Below are positions 27,796 through 36,446 of a DNA stretch of 64,000 nucleotides, in pieces. The notes under the pieces were generated by a model, which was not told the origin of the DNA, searched no databases, and saw only the letters and a list, made by a program, of their open reading frames with translations. Position numbers and translations under genes: made by a program. Position 1 is the first letter of the stretch, and each line of letters opens with the position of its first letter. Origin of the DNA: Caldisericum exile (lineage in GTDB: Bacteria > Caldisericota > Caldisericia > Caldisericales > Caldisericaceae). The stretch lies in the NCBI GenBank assembly GCA_020722505.1, contig DYKR01000002.1, positions 27,921 to 91,920 on the forward strand, given 5' to 3'.

Positions 27796-30510
27796 TTAAA
27801 TTTTTTTAATTGAACACGCACATGCTTTAAATTCAGGAATTTTTGCAATTGGATCAATGGCATTTATCGTAAGAACATTTGCGTTTGCCTCGGAAAAATG
27901 GAAGCTAATAAACGCAATGCCTTTCTTTGGTTTTGTTGAAATTTTTGCTTTTACATTTACACTTCCTCTTCTTGTTTTAATCTCCACCTTATCACCATTT
28001 TTAATACCAAGCTCTTCAGCATCTTTTGGATTAATCTCAACATAGTTTTCTGGAACAAAAGATTCTAAAACTTTAACCCTTCTTGTTTCATTTCTTGAAT
28101 GATAATGGAACAGTATTCTACCTGTTGTTAAAATGAAAGGATACTCTTCATCGGGGGTCTCAACGGGAGGTTCATATTTTACACCAGTAATAAGAGCCTT
28201 TCCATTAGGTCTTTTAAAGTTTCCCCCGTAATGTAAAATACTTGTCCCAGGGTATGTTTCTTCTGGACAAGGCCATTGCAATGATTGTTCTTTAAGTCTT
28301 TCATAATTTACTCCCTTAAACGTAGGAGTAAGCTCTCTTATTTCGTTCCAGATATCTTCGGATGATTGATAATCCATATTATAGCCCATTCTCTTTGCAA
28401 CTTCTAAAACAATTTCCCAATCGTCCTTAATACCGTATGGAACTTCTCTTGCAGGATGTAATAACTGTATCCTACGTTCCGTATTTGTAAATGTACCATG
28501 CTTTTCATATGCAGCCTTAGAAGGAAAAACAACATCTGCAAGCTGAGCAGTTTCTGAAAGGAAAATTTCCTGAACTGCAAGGAATTCTAACTTTTCAAAT
28601 CCTTCTTTAACATGTTTTACATCTGCCTCTGTTACTAACGGGTTTTCACCCATTGCATAGACTGCTTTAATCTTCCCATTGAGAGCAAGATCTCCAAATT
28701 GGGTAACTGCATATCCAACTTCAGTTGGAAGATTAACCCCATAGAACTCCTCAAATTTTTTACGTGCGGTTTCATCAGTTACTTTTTGATAACCTGTGAA
28801 CACATCAGGAAGCACACCAACATCGCAAGCACCCTGAACATTTGCCTGGCCTCTTAGTGGATTTATTCCATTACCTTCTCTCCCAATATGGCCTGTAATA
28901 AGAGCAAGATTTGCTATTGAAAGCACGTTATCTGTGCCTATGCGGTGTTGGGTAATACCCATTGTATAGAAAATCAATGAATTTGGACCTTTTGCATACA
29001 TCACTGCCGCATCTTCAATGAGCTTCTTTTCAACTCCGGTAATTTTAGAAACTTCATCAAGATCAACTTCTTCAAGGACCTTTAAGAGATTCTCAAAACC
29101 TTCTGTATGGCTTTCAATAAATTCTTTATTCAAAAGACCTTTTTCAACAATGACTTTCATCATGCCATTCAAAAGGGCAACGTCACTTCCAGGATAGTGT
29201 TGTATGAAAATATCTGCATCCTTTGCAAGATCTATATTTCTTGGGTCACATACTATGAGTTTTGCACCCTTTTTCTTTTTATTTTCTTTAATGAACTGCG
29301 CAATTACTGGATGTGTTTCGGTTGTATTAGAACCAATAACAAACATTACGTCAGCATTCTTTATATCGTCTATTGGGTTTGTCGCAGCAGCAGCTCCTAA
29401 AGCTTTACCTAAACCAGCAATAGTTGAAGCATGACAAAGTCTTGCACAGTTATCAACGTTATTGGTGCCTATCACGGCTCTTGCAAATTTCTGGATTAAA
29501 TAGTTGTCTTCATTTGTGCATCGAGAAGAACCTAAAACACCAATAGCATCAGGTCCATATTTATTTTTTATTTCTAACAATTTTTTTGCCGTATAGTCAA
29601 GGGCTTCTTCCCAGGTTGCTTCTCTAAAAACACCGTTTTCTTTTATAAGAGGTTTTGTTAATCTCTCGTTGGAGTTAACGTATTCATATCCATAACGTCC
29701 TTTAACACAAAGTCTTCCTTTGTTGGGCTTAACGTCTTTTGATTTTGCCATAACAAGCTCATTTTTCTTATTACGGTAGAGAGTAATATTACATCCCACT
29801 CCGCAGTATGCACAGACAGTATCAGTTGCTTCTAATTGGAAAATCTTACCTTTACCAACTCTCGTTTTTTCAATTAGAGCACTAGTTGGACAGGCTTGGA
29901 CGCATTCCGCACAAAATTGACAATCCGTTTGTTCAAGAGGCAAATTAAACGGAGTTGAGACGATTGATTTATACCCTCTCATAGCAATCCCAATTGCCTC
30001 AACAATTGCTTGGTTTTCGCAGGCATCAACACAGCGTCTACATAGAATACATTTTTGGGGATCAAATTGAATGAACGGATTCGTATCCCAGGGAGTTTCC
30101 TTTGGATATTCAAATGCTTCTTTCTCATCAAGAAATTGACTCTTTTTTATCCCAAATTCATATGCAAGACCTTGCAAGATGCAATCTCCGTCTTTATCAC
30201 AGGTCATACAATCCAAAGGGTGATGTGCAAGGGCAAGTTCAAGATTCATTCTTCTTGCTTCTTCAACGATCTGAGAATTTGTAGTTATTTCCATTCCTTC
30301 GGCTATTTCTGTAATACATGCTCTTTGAAGAGTTTTAGAGCCTTTAACTTCCACTACGCACATTCCACAAGAACCCTCTTCAGCAATACCCTCAAGATAA
30401 CAAAGGGTAGGGATTTCAATTCCTACATCTTTACACGCATCAAGAATTCTTTTTCCTCTTGGAAATTGATAACTTTTACCATTAATTTTAACGTTTACTA
30501 AATCACTCAT
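27796..30510 (-). CDS. fdhA: Formate dehydrogenase catalytic (alpha) subunit, cysteine type, with NuoG-like N-terminal Fe-S domains
   Basis: N-terminal [2Fe-2S], HHPLDCMTCDKDGDC, two [4Fe-4S] motifs, CAYCGVGC, then NCARLCHASTIAGL; molydopterin oxidoreductase body and dinucleotide-binding C-terminus. Confidence 0.93.
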   Translation of the reverse strand: MSDLVNVKINGKSYQFPRGKRILDACKDVGIEIPTLCYLEGIAEEGSCGMCVVEVKGSKTLQRACITEIAEGMEITTNSQIVEEARRMNLELALAHHPLDCMTCDKDGDCILQGLAYEFGIKKSQFLDEKEAFEYPKETPWDTNPFIQFDPQKCILCRRCVDACENQAIVEAIGIAMRGYKSIVSTPFNLPLEQTDCQFCAECVQACPTSALIEKTRVGKGKIFQLEATDTVCAYCGVGCNITLYRNKKNELVMAKSKDVKPNKGRLCVKGRYGYEYVNSNERLTKPLIKENGVFREATWEEALDYTAKKLLEIKNKYGPDAIGVLGSSRCTNEDNYLIQKFARAVIGTNNVDNCARLCHASTIAGLGKALGAAAATNPIDDIKNADVMFVIGSNTTETHPVIAQFIKENKKKKGAKLIVCDPRNIDLAKDADIFIQHYPGSDVALLNGMMKVIVEKGLLNKEFIESHTEGFENLLKVLEEVDLDEVSKITGVEKKLIEDAAVMYAKGPNSLIFYTMGITQHRIGTDNVLSIANLALITGHIGREGNGINPLRGQANVQGACDVGVLPDVFTGYQKVTDETARKKFEEFYGVNLPTEVGYAVTQFGDLALNGKIKAVYAMGENPLVTEADVKHVKEGFEKLEFLAVQEIFLSETAQLADVVFPSKAAYEKHGTFTNTERRIQLLHPAREVPYGIKDDWEIVLEVAKRMGYNMDYQSSEDIWNEIRELTPTFKGVNYERLKEQSLQWPCPEETYPGTSILHYGGNFKRPNGKALITGVKYEPPVETPDEEYPFILTTGRILFHYHSRNETRRVKVLESFVPENYVEINPKDAEELGIKNGDKVEIKTRRGSVNVKAKISTKPKKGIAFISFHFSEANANVLTINAIDPIAKIPEFKACACSIKKI

Positions 30511-32146
30511 TTATGACCTCCTCTTTTATTGGTTCAAATTGGCAAATATTTGAAGGGCATTTTCTTTCATCAATATGTGCAAGCCACTCTTCTTTAAATT
30601 TTGTGAGAGACTGCAACAAGATATTTGGTGTTGTTTGCCCTAAGCCACAAAAAGATGTTAGTTTCATTGCGTTTGATAATTTTTCGAGTTTCACTAAATC
30701 TTCTCTTTGCCCATTCCCTTTTGATACGTTATCAACTATCCTATAAATTACATCCGTTCCAACTCTACAGGGAGTGCACTTACCACAAGATTCATGCCTA
30801 AAGAAATAAGCGATGTTTTTGACAACATCAACAATACAGCGATCTTCGCTTAAGACAACAATCGATCCCGAACCAGGGCCTGCCTCAATTTTTGCAAGGG
30901 AATTAAAATCAACTTCCGTATCAATTTCTTCTTTTGAAATAAGGCTGCCTGAAACACCACCTAAAATTACTACTTTAAGATTTTTACCACCCTTAACTCC
31001 AAAACCTACTTCTTCTATTATCTCTCTTAGTTTTACGCCAAATGGTATTTCGATTACTCCTTTGTAATTTACATCGCCCATCAAACTAAACAGTTTTGTT
31101 CCATACGACCCAGGAACTCCTATTTGTTTAAACCAGTTAGAACCATTTACCAGTATTGGAGGTATGTTTGCAAGTGTTTCAACATTGTTTATTACTGTGG
31201 GTCTCTTAAATAAGCCAGATGTTGGAGGATACGGAGGTTTTTTCCTTGGTTCGCCGCGTTTCCCTTCGATTGACTCTAAAAGAGCGGTTTCTTCACCACA
31301 GACGTATGCACCTGCACCTTTTTTGATCTCTATATCAAAGTCAAAACCTGAGCCTAAAATATCTTTACCGAGAAAACCATAATCATATGCTTGCTCTATT
31401 GCTTTAGAAAGCCTTTTGATAGAAAGTTCGTATTCCCCTCTTATGTAGATATACCCATAGGTTGCTCCCGTTGCAAAACCTGCTAAAATCATCCCTTCAA
31501 TAATAGAATGGGGATCACCTTCCATGAGGACTCTGTCTTTAAAAGTTCCAGGTTCTCCCTCGTCCGCATTACAGATGACAAATTTAACATCACTTTTTGC
31601 CATTGCAGTAAATTCCCACTTCTTTCCTGTTGGAAAACCTGCTCCACCTCTGCCTCTCAATTCTGAATTCTTCACCTCATTCAAAACCCATTCACTTCCA
31701 TTTTCAAAAGCCTTTTCAAGTGCAAGATAACCATCCTCTGCAATGTATTCTTCAATTGATTCAGGATTAATACTCCCAACTCTTCTTAATAACACCTTCT
31801 TCTGCACTGATAAAACTTTTTCTGCCTTACTTATACCAAGTGAAACATCCTTTTTACCAATTTCATGGGAGATATTAGATAAAATCCTACCTTTAAGAAA
31901 ATGCTCCTTTACAATTAAAGGCACATCTTTTGGTGTAACAGGAGCATATATAATGCCTTCAGGATAAACGGCAATTGCAACACCAATATCTTCGTATCCA
32001 AGGCTTCCTGTTGGCGTAATAAGGATTTCCTTTTCAAGTCCAAGGTTTCTTATTTCTCTTAAAAGTAATTCCTCAATTTCTTTTGCTCCTTTTGAAAGGC
32101 TTTTTGAGTCCTCTGCAACTAGCACATGAGTTCTATAAAATTTCAT
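30503..32146 (-). CDS. NuoF/HydB-like NADH-binding subunit (paralog 2); N-terminal ferredoxin-like domain lacks Cys
   Basis: LRGRGGAGFPTGKKW, NADEGEPGTFKDR, CGEETALLESIEGKRGEPRKKPP, ESCGKCTPCR...CGLGQ. Confidence 0.92.
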   Translation of the reverse strand: MKFYRTHVLVAEDSKSLSKGAKEIEELLLREIRNLGLEKEILITPTGSLGYEDIGVAIAVYPEGIIYAPVTPKDVPLIVKEHFLKGRILSNISHEIGKKDVSLGISKAEKVLSVQKKVLLRRVGSINPESIEEYIAEDGYLALEKAFENGSEWVLNEVKNSELRGRGGAGFPTGKKWEFTAMAKSDVKFVICNADEGEPGTFKDRVLMEGDPHSIIEGMILAGFATGATYGYIYIRGEYELSIKRLSKAIEQAYDYGFLGKDILGSGFDFDIEIKKGAGAYVCGEETALLESIEGKRGEPRKKPPYPPTSGLFKRPTVINNVETLANIPPILVNGSNWFKQIGVPGSYGTKLFSLMGDVNYKGVIEIPFGVKLREIIEEVGFGVKGGKNLKVVILGGVSGSLISKEEIDTEVDFNSLAKIEAGPGSGSIVVLSEDRCIVDVVKNIAYFFRHESCGKCTPCRVGTDVIYRIVDNVSKGNGQREDLVKLEKLSNAMKLTSFCGLGQTTPNILLQSLTKFKEEWLAHIDERKCPSNICQFEPIKEEVINE

Positions 32147-32571
32147 AACGCCCCCTCCTTAAACTTCTTTATAATACCTTCAATATCTTCTTCTTTAAGA
32201 TTACCAAAAGGAACATCATCTATCATCATTGAAGGGGCAATTGAGCACATACCAAGACAACTAGATTCTTCTAATGTAAACTCGCCGTCTGATGTAGTTT
32301 CTCCGATATCTATTCCAAGGACTTCTTTAAGTTTGTTTAAAATAGACTCTCCATTTGCAAGATGACAAGATAAACTCCTACAAACCCTTATAATGTGCTT
32401 TCCCCTTTGAGTAACCGAAAACATCGTATAAAAGGTTGCAACGCCGTAAACTTTTGAAAGAGAAAGATTAGAGGTTTCTGCAACTTTTTTGGCTAAATCT
32501 TTAGATACGTAATTTTTAGGGTTACTTTCCTGAACGTCATGAAGAAGATCTATTAAAGACTTTTCTTTCAT
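32143..32571 (-). CDS. NuoE-like [2Fe-2S] subunit (paralog 2)
   Basis: VYGVATFYTMF, CRSLSC, CLGMCSIAPSMMIDD. Confidence 0.92.
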   Translation of the reverse strand: MKEKSLIDLLHDVQESNPKNYVSKDLAKKVAETSNLSLSKVYGVATFYTMFSVTQRGKHIIRVCRSLSCHLANGESILNKLKEVLGIDIGETTSDGEFTLEESSCLGMCSIAPSMMIDDVPFGNLKEEDIEGIIKKFKEGAL

Positions 32572-34195
32572 TTTTTACCTCCGAAGAAAGTTTACAAACA
32601 TTTGAGGGACACTTCTTATCCTTTATGTGAGCTATGTATTCATCTCTAAAGTATCTTAATGTTGTAAGAACTGGGTTAGGAGCAGTTTGTCCTAAACCAC
32701 ACAAAGAAGCAAGTTTTATTGTATTTCCAAGCTTTTCAAGCAATTCTAAATCTTCCATTTGACCTTTTCCAGAGGTAATCCTTTCAAGGATATTGAGCAT
32801 CTGACGAGTTCCTTCCCTACAAGGAGTGCATTTACCACAAGATTCATCAACTGTAAACTTTAGGAAGAACTTTGCTACATCAACCATGCAACTTGTTTCA
32901 TCCATTACAATTAAACCACCCGAACCCATAATTGCACCTAAAGATGTAAGGCTTTCGTAATCCATTGGAACATCGATATACTGAGAGGGAATTACACCGC
33001 CTGAAGGTCCTCCAGTTTGAGCTGCTTTAAAAGAATGTCCTTCTGGAATCCCTCCACCGATATCGTAAATTATTGTCCTTAAAGGTGTGCCAAGAGGCAC
33101 TTCTACCAAGCCTGTTATGTTGACTTTACCTGCAAGTGCGAAAACTTTTGTGCCAGGACTTTTTTCTGTCCCAAAGCTTCTGAAGAATTTAGCACCCTTT
33201 TCTATAATAACGGGAATGTTAGCGAGCGTTTCCACGTTATTTATTACAGTAGGAAAGCCGAATACACCTTTTTGAACTGGGAATGGTGGCTTCTTTCTTG
33301 GTTCACCACGTTTACCTTCAATAGAATTAATTAAAGCAGTTTCTTCACCACAAACAAAAGCACCTGCACCTATTCTTAATTCAATATCAAATGAAAAATT
33401 AGTTCCCAATATGTTCTTTCCTAATAAGCCTGCCTGCTTTGCTTGTTTTATTGCAATTTCTAATCTTTTTACCGCAAGAGGATACTCAGCACGGACATAA
33501 ATAAACCCTTTCTGAGCACCTATTGCATAACCTGCTATAGTCATACCTTCCAAAACAGAATGTGGATCACCCTCTAAGACTGATCTATTCATATAGGCAC
33601 CAGGATCACCTTCATCGGCATTGCATACAATATATTTGATAGGGGAGTCCTGTTCATAGGCAAGTTGCCACTTCTTTCCTGTTGGAAAACCAGCACCACC
33701 TCTGCCTCTTAAGCCAGAATCTTTTACAACTTGAATAACGTCTTCTCGTGTCATTTCTGTTAATGCTTTACCAAGTGCTTCATAACCACCTTGAGCGATA
33801 TATTCGTTAATATCCTCAGGATTTATAATTCCACAGTTTCTTAAAACAATTTTCGTCTGTTTTGCAAAAAATGGGATTTCACTTAAAGATGGGAGGACAG
33901 TCTCTTTTTCCTTCCACATCAATCTCTTCACAGCTCTTCCTTTTAAGAAATGTTCTTCTACTATTTCTTTAGCATCTTCCGGTTTTAGTTTTGTATAAAT
34001 AACCCCCTCAGGATAAACAGCCATGAGTGGTCCAAGTTGACACGAACCCATGCATCCTGTTTCTATAATGTTTACCTCTTTAAGCAGTTCGTGCTTTTTA
34101 AGTTCGTCTTTTAAGGCATCTTCAAAACCATTTCCACCTGCAGCAATGCATTGAGCACCAGCACAAATTAATGCATGAATCCTATAGATTTTCAT
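32537..34195 (-). CDS. NuoF/HydB-like NADH-binding subunit (paralog 1) with intact N-terminal [2Fe-2S] domain
   Basis: CAGAQC...GCMGSC N-terminal domain; LRGRGGAGFPTGKKW, NADEGDPGAYMNR, CGEETALINSIEGKRGEPRKKPP, ESCGKCTPCR...CGLGQ. Confidence 0.93.
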   Translation of the reverse strand: MKIYRIHALICAGAQCIAAGGNGFEDALKDELKKHELLKEVNIIETGCMGSCQLGPLMAVYPEGVIYTKLKPEDAKEIVEEHFLKGRAVKRLMWKEKETVLPSLSEIPFFAKQTKIVLRNCGIINPEDINEYIAQGGYEALGKALTEMTREDVIQVVKDSGLRGRGGAGFPTGKKWQLAYEQDSPIKYIVCNADEGDPGAYMNRSVLEGDPHSVLEGMTIAGYAIGAQKGFIYVRAEYPLAVKRLEIAIKQAKQAGLLGKNILGTNFSFDIELRIGAGAFVCGEETALINSIEGKRGEPRKKPPFPVQKGVFGFPTVINNVETLANIPVIIEKGAKFFRSFGTEKSPGTKVFALAGKVNITGLVEVPLGTPLRTIIYDIGGGIPEGHSFKAAQTGGPSGGVIPSQYIDVPMDYESLTSLGAIMGSGGLIVMDETSCMVDVAKFFLKFTVDESCGKCTPCREGTRQMLNILERITSGKGQMEDLELLEKLGNTIKLASLCGLGQTAPNPVLTTLRYFRDEYIAHIKDKKCPSNVCKLSSEVKNERKVFNRSSS

Positions 34196-34198
34196 GTA

Positions 34199-34567
34199 CT
34201 ACTCCTTTGCAATAACCCAATCACTAATAATCTGTCCATTGATTACATGGGATGCTACAATTTGCCTTGCCATCTCCGGAGCAACATGCCCATAGTAAAC
34301 TACAACCCCATCTCTATCAACTCCCACAACAGGTTCTTCAACATCCAACCCCATGGAACCCCTTTCAATAATCTGAACATCTGTAAAATTTCTTTTTTGA
34401 AGTTCATCTAATATTGCCAAAAGGACATCTCTTGACCCTGCTGCAATACCAACAGTTCCCATGCTAATGTAAATTTTTACTTTTACTTCTCCTTGCCTTG
34501 TTCTTAAAAATGCTTTTGCTTGTTCTCTCAATTTTCTCAAGTCTTCAATCGACTTAATTTTGTCCAT
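34199..34567 (-). CDS. Thioredoxin-like ferredoxin-fold subunit of the hyd/fdh operon, cysteine-free
   Basis: KIKSIEDLRKLREQAK...YISMGTVGIAAGSRDVLLAILDELQKRN...IIERGSMGLDVEEPVVGVDRDGVVVYYGHVAPEMARQIVASHVINGQIISDWVI matches the stand-alone (2Fe-2S) ferredoxin-domain family of hydrogenase operons. Confidence 0.8.
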   Translation of the reverse strand: MDKIKSIEDLRKLREQAKAFLRTRQGEVKVKIYISMGTVGIAAGSRDVLLAILDELQKRNFTDVQIIERGSMGLDVEEPVVGVDRDGVVVYYGHVAPEMARQIVASHVINGQIISDWVIAKE

Positions 34568-35113
34568 TTAAACACCTCCATGTAGTTCTTTTATTTTTTC
34601 TTCTAAAAAAGTTTTGATACTACTCAATAAAAATGGAGTGCAAAGTGATTCCTCACACGTTTTCCTCAGATCCTCTGTTGAAATCTCAAAAGTTTTGTTA
34701 TTTACAACATGTTTGAACTTCAAATTCACTTCAGGATGCGTTGCAATGATACTAACAATGGTTGCAGGTAAATCCCCCAAAGGTGGCACATCAATATGAG
34801 ACTTTTTAAAGCATACCTTTACAATCATCCCTAAACCCTTTTTACTTTCAATAAATACACCCCCATCACATGATTCTGCCTCAAGTTTCAATAACGGAAG
34901 CCCTAAACCAACCTTTTTGTTTTTAGATGTAGTCATGAATGGGTCAAAGACTTCTTTTAATAAGGTTTCATCCATTCCAACTCCATCGTCTTTTACTTCA
35001 ATTAAAAGTAGGTCTTTCGAATCATCTTCAATGATTGTAAGTTCAATATTTTTTGCCTTTGCTTTAAGTGAATTTTCAATTATATCAAGAATATTTAAGG
35101 AAAGTTCTTTCAT
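34568..35113 (-). CDS. HATPase_c-domain ATP-binding protein of the hyd/fdh operon
   Basis: LNILDIIENSLKA (N box), VKDDGVGMDETLLKEVFDPF (G1), KKVGLGLPLLKLEAES (G2). Confidence 0.88.
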   Translation of the reverse strand: MKELSLNILDIIENSLKAKAKNIELTIIEDDSKDLLLIEVKDDGVGMDETLLKEVFDPFMTTSKNKKVGLGLPLLKLEAESCDGGVFIESKKGLGMIVKVCFKKSHIDVPPLGDLPATIVSIIATHPEVNLKFKHVVNNKTFEISTEDLRKTCEESLCTPFLLSSIKTFLEEKIKELHGGV

Positions 35114-35593
35114 TTAAGAATATTTTGTAAGGATTTCTAATACTTTTTCTTTGGTCACTTTTCCATAAACATCTTTCCCGTCAACCATAATAGCAGGAGC
35201 AAGACCACAACACCCAAGACATCTAACAATTCTCACAGCAAATCTTCCATCTTTTGTAATTTCGTTTGGTTTAATACCCAAATGATTACAGATAACATCT
35301 AAAATATTTTCCGAGCCTTTTACATAGCAAGCCGTCCCCATACAAACCATAATTACATGTCCAGCATCTTTTTTAAGTTTAAAAAAATTGTAAAAAGTCA
35401 CAACTCCATAGATTTTAGAAAGGGGCACGTTAAGTTTCTCTGAAATGTAAGTAAGCACCTCTTCAGGTAGATACCCAAGGCTTTCTTGAGTGCCATGCAG
35501 CACCTGTATAAGGGATTCTGGTTTTGCACCCCATTTCCTGATTTCCATATCAACTGCAGGGAATGTTTTTACCTCCATCGTTCCTCCTTTCAT
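35114..35593 (-). CDS. NuoE-like [2Fe-2S] subunit (paralog 1)
   Basis: LIQVLHGTQESLGYLPEEVLTYIS, YGVVTFYNFF, CMGTAC, CLGCCGLAPAIMVDG. Confidence 0.93.
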   Translation of the reverse strand: MKGGTMEVKTFPAVDMEIRKWGAKPESLIQVLHGTQESLGYLPEEVLTYISEKLNVPLSKIYGVVTFYNFFKLKKDAGHVIMVCMGTACYVKGSENILDVICNHLGIKPNEITKDGRFAVRIVRCLGCCGLAPAIMVDGKDVYGKVTKEKVLEILTKYS

Positions 35594-35919
35594 AGTGTTT
35601 TTTCTATTTTAATCTTTTTTAAATATAAATCACTAATCTTTTCAATAATTTCCCTGTACTCATCTTTTGCTATTTTGTAATAAACATTTTTCCCAACACG
35701 CCTTCTTGAAAGCCAACCTGCTCTGTAGAGCCTAAACAGATTAAGAGACACAGTGGGTTGAGAAATTTTAAGTTTATCAACAATTTCGTTAACAGATCTC
35801 TCCCCAGTTGTTAGATAACAGATAATACCAATTCTTACAGGATTGCTTATAGCAGATAGAAATTCTGATACTTGAACACATTTTTTAAAATTATCACATA
35901 GTTGTTGCCGCTTTCTCAT
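35590..35919 (-). CDS. ArsR/SmtB-family transcriptional regulator
   Basis: ALHALSNPVR-like AISNPVRIGIICYL, VNEIVDKLKISQPTVSLNLFRLYRAGWLSRRRVGKNVYYKI wHTH. Confidence 0.9.
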   Translation of the reverse strand: MRKRQQLCDNFKKCVQVSEFLSAISNPVRIGIICYLTTGERSVNEIVDKLKISQPTVSLNLFRLYRAGWLSRRRVGKNVYYKIAKDEYREIIEKISDLYLKKIKIEKTL

Positions 35920-35924
35920 CACTT

Positions 35925-36033
35925 AATTATAACAAAAAATTTAAATTTTGCAAAGTATGTGATATTATTCACTTTTTTGTTATAATTATAATGCAACATT
36001 ACAAAAATTGTAAAATATATTTTTTTGTTATAA
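35925..36033. promoter_or_regulatory. Divergent intergenic region with repeated TTTTTTGTTATAA motifs and a GTGA-N6-TCAC palindrome
   Basis: AATTATAACAAAAAA (35925-35939), its exact reverse complement TTTTTTGTTATAATT (35973-35987), a third TTTTTTGTTATAA (36021-36033), GTGATATTATTCAC (35959-35972). Confidence 0.65.
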
Positions 36034-36077
36034 AAAGCACTATTCTAAAAATTTTTTTATGTTAAAATATATAAAAG

Positions 36078-36446
36078 ATGAAGGTAGTAGAAATTATTAA
36101 AATTGTAGATGCAGTAGTCTTACAAGAAGAAGGCAACTGGGATGTAAACATCAAATACGGATTTGCGGCTGACCTTCTCTCAGATACATTGTTTGTTATC
36201 AGTAGAGAAGAAGAACCAGTTCTCCTTATAACTGGTGTGACAAACCCATCTGTAGTAAAAACCGCAAAAATTCTAGATATACCAGTGGTGCTTATTGCAA
36301 GAGGAAAGCCAATTGAAGCATCAACCATAGAATTAGCAAAAAAAGAAAACATTATTCTATTACGCACTAAATATATTGTTTTTGTAACATGCGGACTGCT
36401 TTACGAAGCAGGACTCAAAGGAGCTCCATGGAAGATACAATATTAG
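36078..36446 (+). CDS. DRTGG-domain protein
   Basis: MKVVEIIKIVDAVVLQEEGN...ADLLSDTLFV...PVVLIARGKPIEASTIELAKKENIILLRTKY. Confidence 0.75.
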   Translation: MKVVEIIKIVDAVVLQEEGNWDVNIKYGFAADLLSDTLFVISREEEPVLLITGVTNPSVVKTAKILDIPVVLIARGKPIEASTIELAKKENIILLRTKYIVFVTCGLLYEAGLKGAPWKIQY

